Source of the DNA: Aureimonas sp. AU20
GTDB taxonomy: Bacteria > Pseudomonadota > Alphaproteobacteria > Rhizobiales > Rhizobiaceae
DNA length: 64,000 nucleotides
NCBI RefSeq assembly: GCF_001442755.1
Contig: NZ_CP006367.1
Coordinates: 2,790,001 to 2,854,000, forward strand
Reading direction: 5' to 3'
The notes under the pieces are model-generated. The model did not search any database, was not told the origin of the DNA, and saw only the letters and a program-made list of their open reading frames with translations. The position numbers were made by a program, and so were the translations under genes. Below are positions 1 to 9,299 of the stretch, in pieces. The stretch's first letter is position 1. Every line of letters begins with the position of its first letter.

Positions 1-22
1 CGTCGGCGCTCTTGTCGGTCAT
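1..22 (-). CDS. MerR-family regulator, first codons only (partial)
   Basis: Only the first seven codons are present, reading MTDKSAD on the minus strand before the window edge. The ATG lies 13 bp past the ihfA stop codon. In Rhizobiales ihfA is usually followed by a MerR-type DNA-binding regulator that begins with a similar short sequence, so the identity rests on position and this short N-terminus. No helix-turn-helix is visible in the window. Confidence 0.4.
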
Positions 23-35
23 CCCGCGCGCGCCA

Positions 36-377
36 TCACTCGGCCGCCTTCAGAACCGGCTGGGCGGTGCCACTGCGCCGGTCATGCGCCGCGAGGATGC
101 GGTCCTTCATGACGTTGGACGGCTTGAACACCGCGACGCGGCGCGGCGAGATCGGCACTTCCTCGCCGGTCTTGGGGTTGCGGCCCACGCGCTCGTTCTT
201 GCTGCGCACGAGGAAGGAGCCGAAGGACGAGATCTTCACGGCCTCGCCCTTGGCGATCGTCGTGCAGATTTCTTCCAGAACCGATTCCACGAGATAGGCC
301 GACTCGGTTCGCGAGAGGCCAATCTTCCGGAACACCGCCTCGGCGAGATCGGCCCGCGTCAACGTCCTGTCTCCCAT
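36..377 (-). CDS. ihfA: Integration host factor subunit alpha
   Basis: DNA-bending nucleoid protein that pairs with IHF-beta (or HU-like partners) in replication, recombination and promoter architecture. The 113-residue product has the whole HU/IHF fold: an N-terminal helical part ([14 protein letters not shown]), the beta-arm region with the family signature ([20 protein letters not shown]) and the C-terminal helices. The reading frame is open further upstream, but this ATG starts [11 protein letters not shown] and is preceded by CAGGGGAAG, so I chose it; an upstream start would add 35 residues unlike the family. It lies 118 bp downstream of fabH on the same strand. Confidence 0.93.
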   Translation of the reverse strand: MGDRTLTRADLAEAVFRKIGLSRTESAYLVESVLEEICTTIAKGEAVKISSFGSFLVRSKNERVGRNPKTGEEVPISPRRVAVFKPSNVMKDRILAAHDRRSGTAQPVLKAAE

Positions 378-495
378 GCGCTTCCCCTGCTCAACTGCCA
401 AGCGCGCCACCGTCCCATGCCCCCAAAGCCAATCGGGAACGGTTCGCCCTGCTGATCGAAAATACCGAAAACCGTAGCGCAATCAAGCCTTCAGC

Positions 496-1470
496 TTACC
501 AGCGGACGACCACCGCGCCCCAGGTGAAGCCGCCGCCCATCGCTTCGAGCAGCACGAGATCGCCCTGTTTGATGCGGCCGTCGCGGCAGGCGACGTCCAG
601 CGCCAGAGGAATAGAGGCAGCGGAGGTGTTGCCGTGCCGGTCCACCGTCACCACCACCTTCTCCGGCGCGATGCCGAGCTTCTTGGCCGAAGCGTCGATG
701 ATCCGCCGGTTCGCCTGATGCGGCACGAACCAGTCGATGTCCTCGGCCGAGATGCCGAGCGTGGAGAAGGAATCCTCCACCACGTCGGTGATCATGCCGA
801 CCGCATGCTTGAAGACCTCGCGCCCTTCCATCCGAAGATGGCCGATCGTCCCGGTGGAGGAGGGGCCGCCATCGACATAGAGCTTTTCGAAATGGTTGCC
901 GTCCGAGCGCAGCTTGGCGGTGAGCACCCCTCGCCCCGCCTCCTCGGCTTCCTCGCGCCGCTCCAGAACCACCGCCGCCGCACCGTCGCCAAACAGAACG
1001 CAGGTCGTGCGGTCGGTCCAGTCGAGGATGCGGCTGAAGGTTTCGGCGCCGATCACAAGCGCGCGGCGCGCCAGCCCCGAGCGCAGATGCAGGTCGGCTG
1101 TGGTCAGCGCGTAGACGAAGCCGCTGCACACGGCCTGCATATCGAAGGCATAGCCGGCCGTGATGCCGAGCCGGCGCTGGATCTGCACGGCCGAGGCGGG
1201 GAAGGTGTTGTCGGGCGTGGCGGTCGCCACGATGATCAAATCGATGTCGGTGGGCTGGAGGCCGGCGGCCTCCAGGGCTTGGCGCGCCGCCTCCTCGCCA
1301 AGCGAGACCGTGGTCTCGCCTTCACCCGCGATATAGCGCTGGCGGATGCCGGTGCGCTGCTGGATCCATTCGTCGCTCGTGTCGACCAGCGCTTCCATCT
1401 CGGCATTGGGCATCAGGCGGCGCGGCAGCGAGGAGCCGGTGCCCAGGATCACGGAACGGGTGACGGTCAT
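496..1470 (-). CDS. fabH: Beta-ketoacyl-ACP synthase III
   Basis: Condenses acetyl-CoA with malonyl-ACP to start type II fatty acid synthesis in the cytoplasm. The 324-residue product is of normal length and has the thiolase-fold catalytic triad: Cys115 in AVCSGF, the His of VPHQANRR and the Asn of HGNTSAAS. The C-terminus ends in the typical GGGFTWGA segment. The ATG overlaps the plsX stop as ATGA, which implies translational coupling; the same frame stays open through plsX, but nothing upstream resembles FabH. The pairing links acyl-chain initiation with phospholipid synthesis. Confidence 0.96.
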   Translation of the reverse strand: MTVTRSVILGTGSSLPRRLMPNAEMEALVDTSDEWIQQRTGIRQRYIAGEGETTVSLGEEAARQALEAAGLQPTDIDLIIVATATPDNTFPASAVQIQRRLGITAGYAFDMQAVCSGFVYALTTADLHLRSGLARRALVIGAETFSRILDWTDRTTCVLFGDGAAAVVLERREEAEEAGRGVLTAKLRSDGNHFEKLYVDGGPSSTGTIGHLRMEGREVFKHAVGMITDVVEDSFSTLGISAEDIDWFVPHQANRRIIDASAKKLGIAPEKVVVTVDRHGNTSAASIPLALDVACRDGRIKQGDLVLLEAMGGGFTWGAVVVRW

Positions 1471-2558
1471 TGAAGCGCTTCTTTCGATTCGGAGGCGGCG
1501 AGCGCTCCCAACTCGGCCGCCGCGGCGACCTGCGTGTAGACGTCGCTGATGTCGGCCTCGATCTTGGCCAGCAATCCGTTGGCCGCCATGGCATAGGCCA
1601 CGTCGATCGCAGCCGCCGTGCCTTCCGCATCGGAGCTGCCGTGGCTCTTGATGACGACGCCGTTCAGGCCGAGAAACACGCCGCCGTTGACCTTGTTGGG
1701 GTCCATCTTGTCGCGAAGCCGGTCGAACGCGCTCTTGGCGAAGAGATAGCCGATCTTGGCCATCCAGGTCCGCGTCATCGCCGCGCGAAGATAGGATGCG
1801 ATCTGCTTGGCCGTCCCTTCCGCCGTCTTCAGCGCGATATTGCCTGTGAAGCCCTCGGTGACGACGACGTCCACCGTGCCCTTGCCGAGATCGGTGCCTT
1901 CCACGAAGCCGCGATATTCGAGGCCCGCGATCGGCGTTTCCTTCAGGAGACGGCCGGCTTCCTTGACGTCGTCCTGGCCCTTCACCTCTTCCACGCCGAT
2001 ATTGAGGAGGCCGACGGTCGGCCGCTCGATATGGAAGAGCGCGCGGGCCATGGCCGCGCCCATCACCGAGAAGTCGATGAGTTGCTGGGAGTCGGCGCCG
2101 ATCGTGGCGCCGACATCGAGCACGATGCTCTCGCCCCGGATGGTCGGCCAGATGGCGGCGATGGCCGGCCGCTCGATATTGGCCATGGTGCGCAGGCAGA
2201 ACTTGGCCATGGCCATGAGCGCGCCGGTGTTGCCGGCCGAAACGGCGACATCCGCATCGCCCGTCTTCACGGCCTCGATGGTCTTCCACATGGAGGACTT
2301 GTTACGCCCCTGGCGCAGCGCCTGGGACGGCTTGTCATCCATGCGAATGGAAACGTCGCAGTGATGGAAGACCGAACGTTCGCTGAGCTTGGGCAGGCGC
2401 GCGAGAACCGGGCGCACCGCCTCTTCCTGTCCGAACAGAATGAAGCGGACATCGGGGTGGCGCTCCAGGGCGATCTGCGCTCCTGCCAGGACCACTTCGG
2501 GCCCGTGGTCGCCGCCCATGGCATCCAGGGCGAGAGTGATGGAGGCTTTCGAATCCAA
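1467..2558 (-). CDS. plsX: Phosphate acyltransferase PlsX
   Basis: Makes acyl-phosphate from acyl-ACP for the PlsY step of phosphatidic acid synthesis; a peripheral membrane enzyme. The 363-residue product begins close to the family motif [12 protein letters not shown] and keeps the conserved glycine-rich stretches such as ALMAMAK and VLDVGATI. The start appears to be TTG, because no ATG lies upstream in frame and the MGGDHGP block follows at once; the ribosome site is weak, so the start is less certain than the gene. It lies 99 bp after the DUF177 gene and overlaps fabH by 4 bp. Confidence 0.94.
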   Translation of the reverse strand: MDSKASITLALDAMGGDHGPEVVLAGAQIALERHPDVRFILFGQEEAVRPVLARLPKLSERSVFHHCDVSIRMDDKPSQALRQGRNKSSMWKTIEAVKTGDADVAVSAGNTGALMAMAKFCLRTMANIERPAIAAIWPTIRGESIVLDVGATIGADSQQLIDFSVMGAAMARALFHIERPTVGLLNIGVEEVKGQDDVKEAGRLLKETPIAGLEYRGFVEGTDLGKGTVDVVVTEGFTGNIALKTAEGTAKQIASYLRAAMTRTWMAKIGYLFAKSAFDRLRDKMDPNKVNGGVFLGLNGVVIKSHGSSDAEGTAAAIDVAYAMAANGLLAKIEADISDVYTQVAAAAELGALAASESKEALQ

Positions 2559-2657
2559 GATTGGCTCGCTTTCAACAATCCGGCATCCGGCCGGCCTTAG
2601 AAACAGGCGCGATCGCGCGCCCTCGCAGCTGGCGGCGCTCGCGGGCGCCGCCCGAAT

Positions 2658-3224
2658 TCACTTGGGCGTCTTGAACTGGCTGAGCGCGGCGAAGGGGGAA
2701 ACCCGCCCTCCATCCGGCTCGGGGTCCGTGTCGATCTCCTCAAACTCGACGCCCTCGGAGCGAGGATAGGGATCGAGCGCCAGACCCACGATCTCCGTGA
2801 GATAGGCCCCGAGATCGATCCGGTCGCCGGTGAAGGTCTCGGGGATATCGGCGCCTTCCGGGTCGAGATGCAGCTCGCCATCGTCCTGCGGCGCGATGCG
2901 CGACAGCCGCGAGCCTTCAGGCACGAAGATCACTTCGACGCGCTCGTCCATCTTTTCCCGGACGGGGTCGGTGGTGACGACGCAGGCCTGCGTCACCTCG
3001 GCCTTGAACCGGCCATCGACTTCGACGCCGTCGCGCTTCCAGCGGCGAACCGTGAGATCGGCCTCCAGCTTCTCGACGGACAGGATGCCGAGCAGATCCG
3101 CCAAAGCCGCGCGCTCGTCCGCGCTTGCCTCGAATCGAACCGGCATCCCGTTCTGCGGCAGCTTGGTGACGGCGACCTCCAGCTTGAGAGGGGCCGGCTC
3201 AATGGTCGGGTCGGGGCGGTTCAT
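2658..3224 (-). CDS. DUF177 (YceD-type) protein
   Basis: Member of the YceD/DUF177 family, small cytoplasmic proteins linked in other bacteria to large-ribosomal-subunit or 23S rRNA maturation; the molecular role is not settled. The 188-residue product shows the family core around residues 75-125: a conserved cysteine (VTQACVVT), the alternating hydrophobic strand VEVIFVPEG, and the acidic D(G/I)DLG-like segment GDRIDLGAYLTEIVGLALDPYPR. It follows the UQCC-type gene with an ATGA overlap and precedes plsX, a conserved rhizobial order; rpmF, a common neighbour elsewhere, is absent here. Confidence 0.85.
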   Translation of the reverse strand: MNRPDPTIEPAPLKLEVAVTKLPQNGMPVRFEASADERAALADLLGILSVEKLEADLTVRRWKRDGVEVDGRFKAEVTQACVVTTDPVREKMDERVEVIFVPEGSRLSRIAPQDDGELHLDPEGADIPETFTGDRIDLGAYLTEIVGLALDPYPRSEGVEFEEIDTDPEPDGGRVSPFAALSQFKTPK

Positions 3225-3763
3225 GGAGCGTTCGTTCCGTTCTGAGACTCAAGTCGTCCGGCCAGAAGCCGGTCGGTGGGGATGGCGGCGTACCACGTCG
3301 CCTCTTCCATCATATGGTGAGCGAGGTCGGGTGCCGCATCCGGGTGCCCGCCCGGGGCGTCGACGAAGGCTCCAGCCCGCAGGACCTCTGCAAGAGCCGA
3401 CCTATCACCTGCCGAAAGCGGCCCTTCCATGGCGCCGACGCGGGAATAGAATCGCGCCGCCAGCGCCCGCATCCGCTTGGGCACGGCGAGATAGCCGATG
3501 CCGATCTCGCGCAGCGAATGGTCGAGATCGGTCATGAACCGGTCTACCAGGTCTTGCGACAGCGCCGAGAGCGCGGGCTCTTCGCCGCATCGACGCAGGA
3601 GAAGAAACACCTCAATGCATAGGGATTCGAAGCGGCCCATCACCGTGTCGGGAAGGCCGCCCGCCTCGAAACGATAGGCACGACGCGCCCGGGCGACGAC
3701 CTGTTCCCAGATCGCCTCGACGACCACGCGGTTCCGACGCCTGCGACGGAAGGCTTCGAGCAT
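3221..3763 (-). CDS. Ubiquinol-cytochrome c chaperone (UQCC/CBP3) family protein
   Basis: Resembles the Cbp3/UQCC1 family, which in mitochondria assists cytochrome b synthesis and bc1 complex assembly; the bacterial role is inferred. The 180-residue protein starts MLEAFRRRRRNRVVVEAIWEQVVARAR and contains the characteristic central helices with FESLCIEVFLLLRR and VDRFMTDLDHSLREIGIG. The frame is open 19 codons upstream, but AGGAAAAAGGGGGCGGA precedes this ATG. It is the first gene of the minus-strand run and overlaps the DUF177 gene by 4 bp. It is divergent from bamE. Confidence 0.82.
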   Translation of the reverse strand: MLEAFRRRRRNRVVVEAIWEQVVARARRAYRFEAGGLPDTVMGRFESLCIEVFLLLRRCGEEPALSALSQDLVDRFMTDLDHSLREIGIGYLAVPKRMRALAARFYSRVGAMEGPLSAGDRSALAEVLRAGAFVDAPGGHPDAAPDLAHHMMEEATWYAAIPTDRLLAGRLESQNGTNAP

Positions 3764-3939
3764 TCCGCCCCCTTTTTCCTGATCCTCAATCCGGTTCGCA
3801 CGGGCGCGGCGCGATTGCAACGTTTCCCAAGGTGCTTTACCAAGACGCCATGTTTTTCAGGGGCAATTGCCTCAATTTCCGACCAAGTCGGGCCTATGCG
3901 GCGAAGAGTGCCTTATGCGTCCGGGGGAGTAGCGCCAGC

Positions 3940-4437
3940 GTGAGCGAACAGAAAAGACCTTTGCGTTGCGTGGCTCTGGTGGCCGGACTTGGAGCCAGCC
4001 TGGCGCTCGGCGCCTGCCAGACCTCGCAGGTCTACAATCAGGGCTACATTGTCGACGAGCAGACGCTCGCGCAGGTCCCCGTCGGATCGAGCCGTGAGCA
4101 GGTGCTGCTGGCGCTCGGCACGCCCTCCACCACGGCGACGTTCGACAACGAAGTGTTCTACTACATCTCACAGAAGCGCGTCCGCCCGGTCGCCTTCATG
4201 AACCCGCGCCTCGTCGAGCAGCGGGTGCTGGCGATCTACTTCAGCAAGAACAACACGGTCGATCGCATCGCCAATTATGGGCTCGAGAACGGTCGCCTGT
4301 TCGACTTCATCTCGCGCACCACGCCGACCGGCGGTCGCGACACCAGCTTCCTCGGCTCGATCCTGTCCGACAGCGGCCCGAGCGGCGGCGACATTCTGGA
4401 CAAGCTCGGCAAGTCGAGCGTTTCGCCGGGACGCTGA
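3940..4437 (+). CDS. bamE: Outer membrane assembly lipoprotein BamE
   Basis: Small lipoprotein of the BAM complex, which inserts beta-barrel proteins in the outer membrane. The predicted GTG start gives 165 residues: a signal peptide ending in lipobox L-G-A-C (Cys26), then the SmpA/OmlA domain with VPVGSSREQVLLALGTPSTT and the strand EVFYYISQKR. The C-terminal tail after about residue 115 is Gly/Ser-rich. GGGGGAG lies 10 bp before the GTG; a longer frame begins at 3832, but its extra residues would place the signal peptide internally. A strong terminator follows. Start choice is moderately certain; family assignment is firm. Confidence 0.87.
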   Translation: MSEQKRPLRCVALVAGLGASLALGACQTSQVYNQGYIVDEQTLAQVPVGSSREQVLLALGTPSTTATFDNEVFYYISQKRVRPVAFMNPRLVEQRVLAIYFSKNNTVDRIANYGLENGRLFDFISRTTPTGGRDTSFLGSILSDSGPSGGDILDKLGKSSVSPGR

Positions 4438-4475
4438 ACGACTGTTGGGCGGCGTGAAGCCGCCCTCTTCATACG

Positions 4476-4512
4476 AAAAAGGCCGCCGGCTTCGTGCCGC
4501 GCGGCCTTTTTT
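4476..4512. terminator. Rho-independent terminator between bamE and nusB
   Basis: GGCCGC and GCGGCC arms enclose an inner CGGC/GCCG stem with a small loop. A run of six Ts follows on the plus strand and AAAAA precedes on the left, giving a T-run on the minus strand too. It can therefore end both bamE and the nusB operon, which converge here. A second simple hairpin (GGGCGGC/GCCGCCC, 4447-4465) sits just before it. Confidence 0.8.
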
Positions 4513-4561
4513 GCGATTCGATGAGAAAACGGTTTGAGGGAGGCTCGGCCTCCCCGCCCGA

Positions 4562-5056
4562 TCAGTCCACCGAGCGAGCTTCCTGCCCCCGGCCTTCGCC
4601 ACGCGAACGGCGCGCCACGCGGTCGAGCACCGCGTTCACGAGGCGCGGCTCGTCTTCGCTGTAGAAGGCCTTGGCGATGTCGACATATTCGCTGACGATC
4701 ACGGCGGTCGGCACGTCCTTGCGGCTCGTCACCTCGTAGGTGCCGGCGCGCAGGATGGCGCGCAGCGTCGTGTCGAGGCGCGACAGCGGCCAGTCGGAGG
4801 TCAGCGAGGAATGAATCAGCGGGTCGATCGTGGTCTGCGCGCGCACGACACCCGATACGATGTCGCGAAACCAGGCGGCATCCGCCTCGCGATAGGTGTC
4901 GCCGTCGAGCTCCTGGCCAAGACGGAAGGACTCGTATTCCGCCACGGTTTCCAGGAGGCTCGTTCCGCCAACATCCATCTGGTAGAGCGCTTGAACGGCG
5001 GCGAGGCGGGCGGCGCCGCGCTTGTTGGCGGGGCGGACGTTCTGGGGGTCGGACAT
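4562..5056 (-). CDS. nusB: Transcription antitermination factor NusB
   Basis: RNA-binding factor that with NusE (S10) recognises boxA and supports antitermination of rRNA operons. The 164-residue all-helical protein opens with the family pattern [18 protein letters not shown] and ends with the conserved [27 protein letters not shown] segment split over two helices. A short basic tail follows. It is the last gene of the glyA-nrdR-rib run, three bases after the ribH stop, a common arrangement in alphaproteobacteria. Confidence 0.95.
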   Translation of the reverse strand: MSDPQNVRPANKRGAARLAAVQALYQMDVGGTSLLETVAEYESFRLGQELDGDTYREADAAWFRDIVSGVVRAQTTIDPLIHSSLTSDWPLSRLDTTLRAILRAGTYEVTSRKDVPTAVIVSEYVDIAKAFYSEDEPRLVNAVLDRVARRSRGEGRGQEARSVD

Positions 5057-5059
5057 CGA

Positions 5060-5506
5060 TCAGGCCCCGAATCGCTGGCGAAGGGCGATCATGGTCAGAG
5101 CCGCTTCGGCCGCTGCCGCGCCTTTGTTCTTGCGATCGGGCCGGGCGCGCTCAAGGGCCTGCTCCTCGTTCTCGACCGTCAGGATGCCGTTGCCGATGGC
5201 GACGCCGTCCTGCACCGTCAGATCCATGATGGCGCGGCTGGATTCGTTGGAAACGACCTCGAAGTGATAGGTCTCGCCGCGCAGCACGGAGCCGAGCGCG
5301 ACGAACCCGTCGAAATCGCGCCCACCCTCTTCCGCGCCGGCCAGGGCGAAGGCGATGGCGGCCGGGATCTCCAGCGCGCCGGGAACGGTCACGACGTCAT
5401 AGGTCGCGCCGGCGGCGTCGAGATGCGCCTTGGCGCCTTCCAGCAGGAAGTCTGCGAGGTGGTCGTAGAACCGGGCTTCGACGATCAGGATATGCGGCGC
5501 GGACAT
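5060..5506 (-). CDS. ribH: 6,7-dimethyl-8-ribityllumazine synthase
   Basis: Penultimate enzyme of riboflavin synthesis, joining the ribityl pyrimidine with 3,4-dihydroxybutanone 4-phosphate to give lumazine. The 148-residue product carries the substrate-binding segments [24 protein letters not shown] and [12 protein letters not shown]. The His of GETYHFE matches the usual catalytic residue position. I chose ATG at 5506 ([14 protein letters not shown]) over a TTG eight codons upstream, as GGAAGG precedes it. It lies between ribE and nusB. Confidence 0.95.
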   Translation of the reverse strand: MSAPHILIVEARFYDHLADFLLEGAKAHLDAAGATYDVVTVPGALEIPAAIAFALAGAEEGGRDFDGFVALGSVLRGETYHFEVVSNESSRAIMDLTVQDGVAIGNGILTVENEEQALERARPDRKNKGAAAAEAALTMIALRQRFGA

Positions 5507-5648
5507 GGGCGAGGACCTTCCAATGAGCAAAGCGGCGACGCTCGGCTACGGGAGGGACCGGGTCGGCACGCGAATTTCCAACAAACGCAAGGGCCGGCCG
5601 GCATAGCCGATCGGCCCTGAACTCATGGGGCGCCAGGGCGACCCGCGA

Positions 5649-6263
5649 TCAGGCGGGCCGGCCGGCGCCGAACAGACGCTCGGCATAGCGTGCAATCTGG
5701 TCCACCTCAAGGTTCACCGAATCGCCAACCTGCTTTTCACCCCAAGTGGTTACTTCGAGCGAGTGGCGAATGAGGAGCACGTCGAAGCGGTCACCTTCCA
5801 CGCCATTCACCGTCAGCGAGGTGCCGTCGAGGCAGACCGAGCCCTTGGGGGCGACGTAGCGCGACAGGTGCGGTGGCGCCTCCAGCGTGAAACGAACGGC
5901 CTCACCTTCGTCTTGGCGCGCGACGATGCTGGCCTGCCCGTCGACATGGCCGGACACGAGATGGCCGCCGAGTTCGTCGCCGACTTTCAGCGCGCGCTCC
6001 AGATTGAGCCGCGTGCCTTCCGCCCAGCTGCCGGCGGTGGTGAGGCGCAGCGCCTCTTCCCAGGCTTCCATCTCGAACCAACGGCTGTTGGTGCCGGTTT
6101 CCGGCAGCTTGGTCACGGTGAGGCAGACGCCGGAACAGCTGATCGAGGCGCCGATCAGGATGGTTTCGGGATCGTAGACGGTCTCGACCCGGAAGCGCCG
6201 TCCCTCGTCCAGCGCCTCCGTGGAAACGACGCGCCCCACATCGGATACGATTCCGGTAAACAT
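5649..6263 (-). CDS. ribE: Riboflavin synthase alpha chain
   Basis: Dismutates two lumazine molecules to riboflavin. The 204-residue protein has the two tandem lumazine-binding repeats typical of the family: the first opens [12 protein letters not shown] and includes SISCSGVCLTV, the second opens about residue 98 with GHVDGQASI and includes KGSVCLDGTSLTVN. Its ATG overlaps the ribD stop (TGATG), implying coupling. The 142 bp before ribH hold no recognisable gene. In some naming schemes this gene is called ribC. Confidence 0.95.
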   Translation of the reverse strand: MFTGIVSDVGRVVSTEALDEGRRFRVETVYDPETILIGASISCSGVCLTVTKLPETGTNSRWFEMEAWEEALRLTTAGSWAEGTRLNLERALKVGDELGGHLVSGHVDGQASIVARQDEGEAVRFTLEAPPHLSRYVAPKGSVCLDGTSLTVNGVEGDRFDVLLIRHSLEVTTWGEKQVGDSVNLEVDQIARYAERLFGAGRPA

Positions 6264-7354
6264 CAGACTCTCGTCCTTTTCCATTCGACCCAGCGATCGG
6301 GTCCAAACTCTTCGCTTCGCTCGGGCGTGAAGCCGCCAAGCGAGGCAAGTTGCGCCGGCACGGGAATGCCTGGCCCGCCGATCGCGCGCTCGGAACGAAC
6401 CGAAACCACCCGGTCCACGAGATCGGCTCGAAGGAAAGCCTCCGCCAGGAGCGGCCCGCCCTCCAACAGCAGGGAGGAGATCCCGAGCGGAACGAGGCTT
6501 GCCAGGAAGTCCCCCAACCCGCTCTCAGTCAGGGGCAAGATGGTGCAGCCCTTCGCCTTGAACGGAGCGAGGCGCGCCGCCCCGGTTTCGCCCGTCGCGA
6601 TCAGCGTCGGCACGAGGCCCGCCGTTTCCACAAGTGGGTGATCGAGAGGCAGCCGCAAGCGGCGATCGAGCACGATGCGGCGCGGCGAGCGCGACTCAAG
6701 CCCTGGCAGGCGGCAGGTCAGAAGCGGGCGATCAGCAAGGGCCGTGCCGGCGCCGATCAAAATCGCGTCGTTTTCCGCCCGGAGGAGATGCGTCTGCCGG
6801 CGGGCGACCGGCCCGGAAATCGCGACCTGCCCTTGGCCAACACGGCCGACGAACCCGTCCGCCGACACGGCCATCTTGAGGGTCACGAAGGGTCGAGCGA
6901 GGCGCAGGCGCGACAGGAAGCCCTCGAAGGGTCGTTCGCCCTCAGTGCCGGACGGGCACTGCTCGACCTCCACGCCGGCGGCGCGGAGCATGGCGGCACC
7001 GCGTCCGTCGACGCGCGGATCGGGATCGGACGCGGCAAAGACGACCCGGGCGATCCCGGCTTCGATCAACGCCTCGGCGCAAGGAGGGCTGCGGCCGTGA
7101 TGGGCGCAGGGCTCCAGCGTGACATAGGCGGTCGCGCCGCGCGCGGCCGATCCAGCCTGCGCCAGCGCCACGCGCTCCGCATGAGGCCGACCGCCCGGCG
7201 CCGTTACTCCGCGCCCGACGATGTGACCGTCCGGCGCCACGATGATGGCGCCAACGGACGGGTTGTCGGCGGTCAGTCCGACATGGCGCCGCGAGAGCCG
7301 GATGGCGGCTGCCATCCATCGCTCGTCAACCGCCCTCACCTCAAGCCCGTTCAT
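6263..7354 (-). CDS. ribD: Bifunctional deaminase/reductase RibD
   Basis: Carries out the second and third steps of riboflavin synthesis. Residues 1-145 form the CMP/dCMP-deaminase-type zinc domain, with HAE and the two zinc cysteines in [11 protein letters not shown]. Residues about 150-360 form the reductase domain ([14 protein letters not shown] near its start, [14 protein letters not shown] near its end). Length (363 aa) is normal. The start overlaps the 3' end of nrdR by 14 bp and the stop overlaps ribE, so the three genes are probably one transcript. Confidence 0.95.
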   Translation of the reverse strand: MNGLEVRAVDERWMAAAIRLSRRHVGLTADNPSVGAIIVAPDGHIVGRGVTAPGGRPHAERVALAQAGSAARGATAYVTLEPCAHHGRSPPCAEALIEAGIARVVFAASDPDPRVDGRGAAMLRAAGVEVEQCPSGTEGERPFEGFLSRLRLARPFVTLKMAVSADGFVGRVGQGQVAISGPVARRQTHLLRAENDAILIGAGTALADRPLLTCRLPGLESRSPRRIVLDRRLRLPLDHPLVETAGLVPTLIATGETGAARLAPFKAKGCTILPLTESGLGDFLASLVPLGISSLLLEGGPLLAEAFLRADLVDRVVSVRSERAIGGPGIPVPAQLASLGGFTPERSEEFGPDRWVEWKRTRV

Positions 7355-7823
7355 CTTCGGCAGAGACGATCGGGTCGCTCTTCAATTCCTCGATCACCGA
7401 TTCGAAATCGCGCGCCTCGCGGAAGTCGCGATAGACCGAGGCGAAGCGAACATAGGCCACGTCATCGAAATGACGCAGGGCATCCATCACGAGGCGGCCG
7501 ATCAGCTCGGAGGGAATGTCGGTCTCGCCGCTCGATTCGAGCTGGCGCACGATGCCGGAGATCAGACGCTCGACGCGCTCGGTGTCCACCGGGCGCTTGC
7601 GCATCGCGGTGTGGACGGAACGCGCCAGCTTGTCGCGCTCGAAAGGCACGCGCCGGCCGGACTTCTTCACCACCATGAGCTCGCGCAGCTGCACGCGCTC
7701 GAACGTGGTGAAGCGCCCGTTGCAATCAGGGCAGACCCGCCGGCGACGGATCGCCCCGCCATCCTCGGCGGGGCGCGAGTCCTTCACCTGGCTGTCCTGC
7801 GATCCGCAGAAGGGACAGCGCAT
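7341..7823 (-). CDS. nrdR: Transcriptional repressor NrdR
   Basis: Zinc-finger/ATP-cone repressor of ribonucleotide reductase genes that senses ATP and dATP. The 160-residue protein has the N-terminal zinc ribbon [17 protein letters not shown]...[16 protein letters not shown] with its four cysteines, followed by the ATP-cone from about residue 49 ([16 protein letters not shown]). No nrd genes are nearby. It lies 9 bp after glyA and overlaps ribD by 14 bp, the common alphaproteobacterial order. Confidence 0.96.
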   Translation of the reverse strand: MRCPFCGSQDSQVKDSRPAEDGGAIRRRRVCPDCNGRFTTFERVQLRELMVVKKSGRRVPFERDKLARSVHTAMRKRPVDTERVERLISGIVRQLESSGETDIPSELIGRLVMDALRHFDDVAYVRFASVYRDFREARDFESVIEELKSDPIVSAEDERA

Positions 7824-7832
7824 GAAGCGCCG

Positions 7833-9152
7833 TCAGCCGAGGCTGGAATAGATGGGGAAGCGCGCGGTCAAAGCCTCGACCTTCGCCTTCACCCCGGCCT
7901 CGATCGTGGCATTGCCCTCTTCCGAGTTCGCCGCCTTCAGGCCGTCCAGCACTTCGACGATCAGGCGCCCGACCTCCTCGAACTCCGCGACGCCGAAGCC
8001 GCGCGTCGTCGCCGCCGGGGTGCCGACGCGGATGCCGGACGTGATGGTCGGCTTTTCCGGATCGTTGGGAACGCCGTTCTTGTTGCAGGTGATCGCGGCC
8101 CGGCCGAGCGCGGTTTCCGAGACCTTGCCCGTCAGCATCTTCGGGCGCAGGTCCACCAGCATCAGATGCGTGTCCGTGCCGCCCGAGACGATGTCGAGGC
8201 CACCCTCGCGCAGCACGCCGGCCAGCGCCCGCGCGTTGTCCACCACGGCCTTGATGTAGGTGCGGTAGCTCGGCTGCAGAGCCTCGCCGAAGGCCACGGC
8301 TTTGCCGGCGATCACATGCATGAGCGGGCCGCCCTGCAGACCGGGGAAGATCGCGGAATTGATCTTTTTGGCGATGTCCTCGTCGTTGGTCACCACCAGG
8401 CCGCCGCGCGGGCCGCGCAGGGTCTTGTGCGTCGTGGACGTCGCGACATGGGCGTGCGGGAACGGGCTGGGATGCTGGCCACCGGCCACGAGGCCGGCGA
8501 AATGCGCCATGTCCACCCAGAAGAAGGCCCCAACAGCATCCGCGATCTGGCGGAAGCGGGCGAAATCGATCTGGCGCGAATAGGCCGAGCCGCCGGCGAT
8601 GATGATGTCGGGCTTGTGCTCATGCGCGAGACGCTCGACCTGATCGTAGTCGATCAGCCCGGTTGCGAGATCCAGCCCGTACTGAACGGCGTTGAACCAG
8701 CGGCCGGAAAGATTGGGCTTGGCGCCGTGCGTGAGGTGGCCGCCCGCGTCGAGGCTCATGCCGAGGATCGTCGCGCCGGGCTTGGACAGCGCCATGAGCA
8801 CGGCTTGGTTGGCTTGGCTGCCGCTGTTGGGCTGCACGTTGGCGAAGCCGCAGTTGAAGAGCTGCTTGGCGCGGTCGATCGCCAGCTGCTCCACCACGTC
8901 GACGAACTCGCAGCCGCCGTAGTAACGGCGCCCGGGATAACCCTCGGCGTATTTGTTGGTGAGAACCGAGCCCTGCGCTTCCAGGACGGCGCGGGAGACG
9001 ATGTTCTCCGAGGCGATGAGTTCGATCTCGTGCTGCTGGCGATGCAGTTCGTCGCGCATGGCAGCGAAGAGATCGGGGTCCAGCGTCGCGATGCCGTCGC
9101 TGAAGAACGGGTCGTGACGGGTCGACGTGTCCAGGGCATGGGCTTGCGACAT
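7833..9152 (-). CDS. glyA: Serine hydroxymethyltransferase
   Basis: PLP enzyme interconverting serine and glycine while charging tetrahydrofolate with one-carbon units. The 439-residue product has family landmarks: [10 protein letters not shown], the [14 protein letters not shown] block, and the PLP lysine in the [13 protein letters not shown] motif. ATG at 9152 is preceded by AGGAGG seven bases upstream; 20 extra codons upstream in frame do not resemble the family. It heads the glyA-nrdR-ribD-ribE-ribH-nusB run. No glycine riboswitch was recognised in the 95 bp before the terminator upstream. Confidence 0.96.
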   Translation of the reverse strand: MSQAHALDTSTRHDPFFSDGIATLDPDLFAAMRDELHRQQHEIELIASENIVSRAVLEAQGSVLTNKYAEGYPGRRYYGGCEFVDVVEQLAIDRAKQLFNCGFANVQPNSGSQANQAVLMALSKPGATILGMSLDAGGHLTHGAKPNLSGRWFNAVQYGLDLATGLIDYDQVERLAHEHKPDIIIAGGSAYSRQIDFARFRQIADAVGAFFWVDMAHFAGLVAGGQHPSPFPHAHVATSTTHKTLRGPRGGLVVTNDEDIAKKINSAIFPGLQGGPLMHVIAGKAVAFGEALQPSYRTYIKAVVDNARALAGVLREGGLDIVSGGTDTHLMLVDLRPKMLTGKVSETALGRAAITCNKNGVPNDPEKPTITSGIRVGTPAATTRGFGVAEFEEVGRLIVEVLDGLKAANSEEGNATIEAGVKAKVEALTARFPIYSSLG

Positions 9153-9247
9153 TGAGACCTCCTGATCGCGGCCGGAAACGATCTTCTCCGGCTGAGTTCG
9201 GCGCCTTACCATGTTCCCGCGACGTGGCCAACCGTCTGGCGCGCAAG

Positions 9248-9274
9248 TAAAAAAGCCGGGCTTTTCAGCCCGGC
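9248..9274 (-). terminator. Terminator after the L,D-transpeptidase gene
   Basis: On the minus strand GCCGGGC, a six-base loop and GCCCGGC are followed by a run of Ts (AAAAAA on the plus strand). It lies 26 bp beyond the stop of the L,D-transpeptidase gene and separates it from glyA. Confidence 0.8.
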
Positions 9275-9299
9275 GTCGCCTTTATCCTTGTGCCCGCAT

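Noticed and set aside
496..2289. A 597-codon open frame on the minus strand covering fabH and most of plsX.
   Set aside because: The frame is open by chance through plsX in a GC-rich genome. Only the part from 1470 resembles a protein family (FabH); the upstream residues are low-complexity Arg/Gly/His.
7242..9155. A 637-codon open frame on the plus strand opposite nrdR and glyA.
   Set aside because: The translation is composition-biased and matches no family, while both genes on the other strand are complete and conserved.
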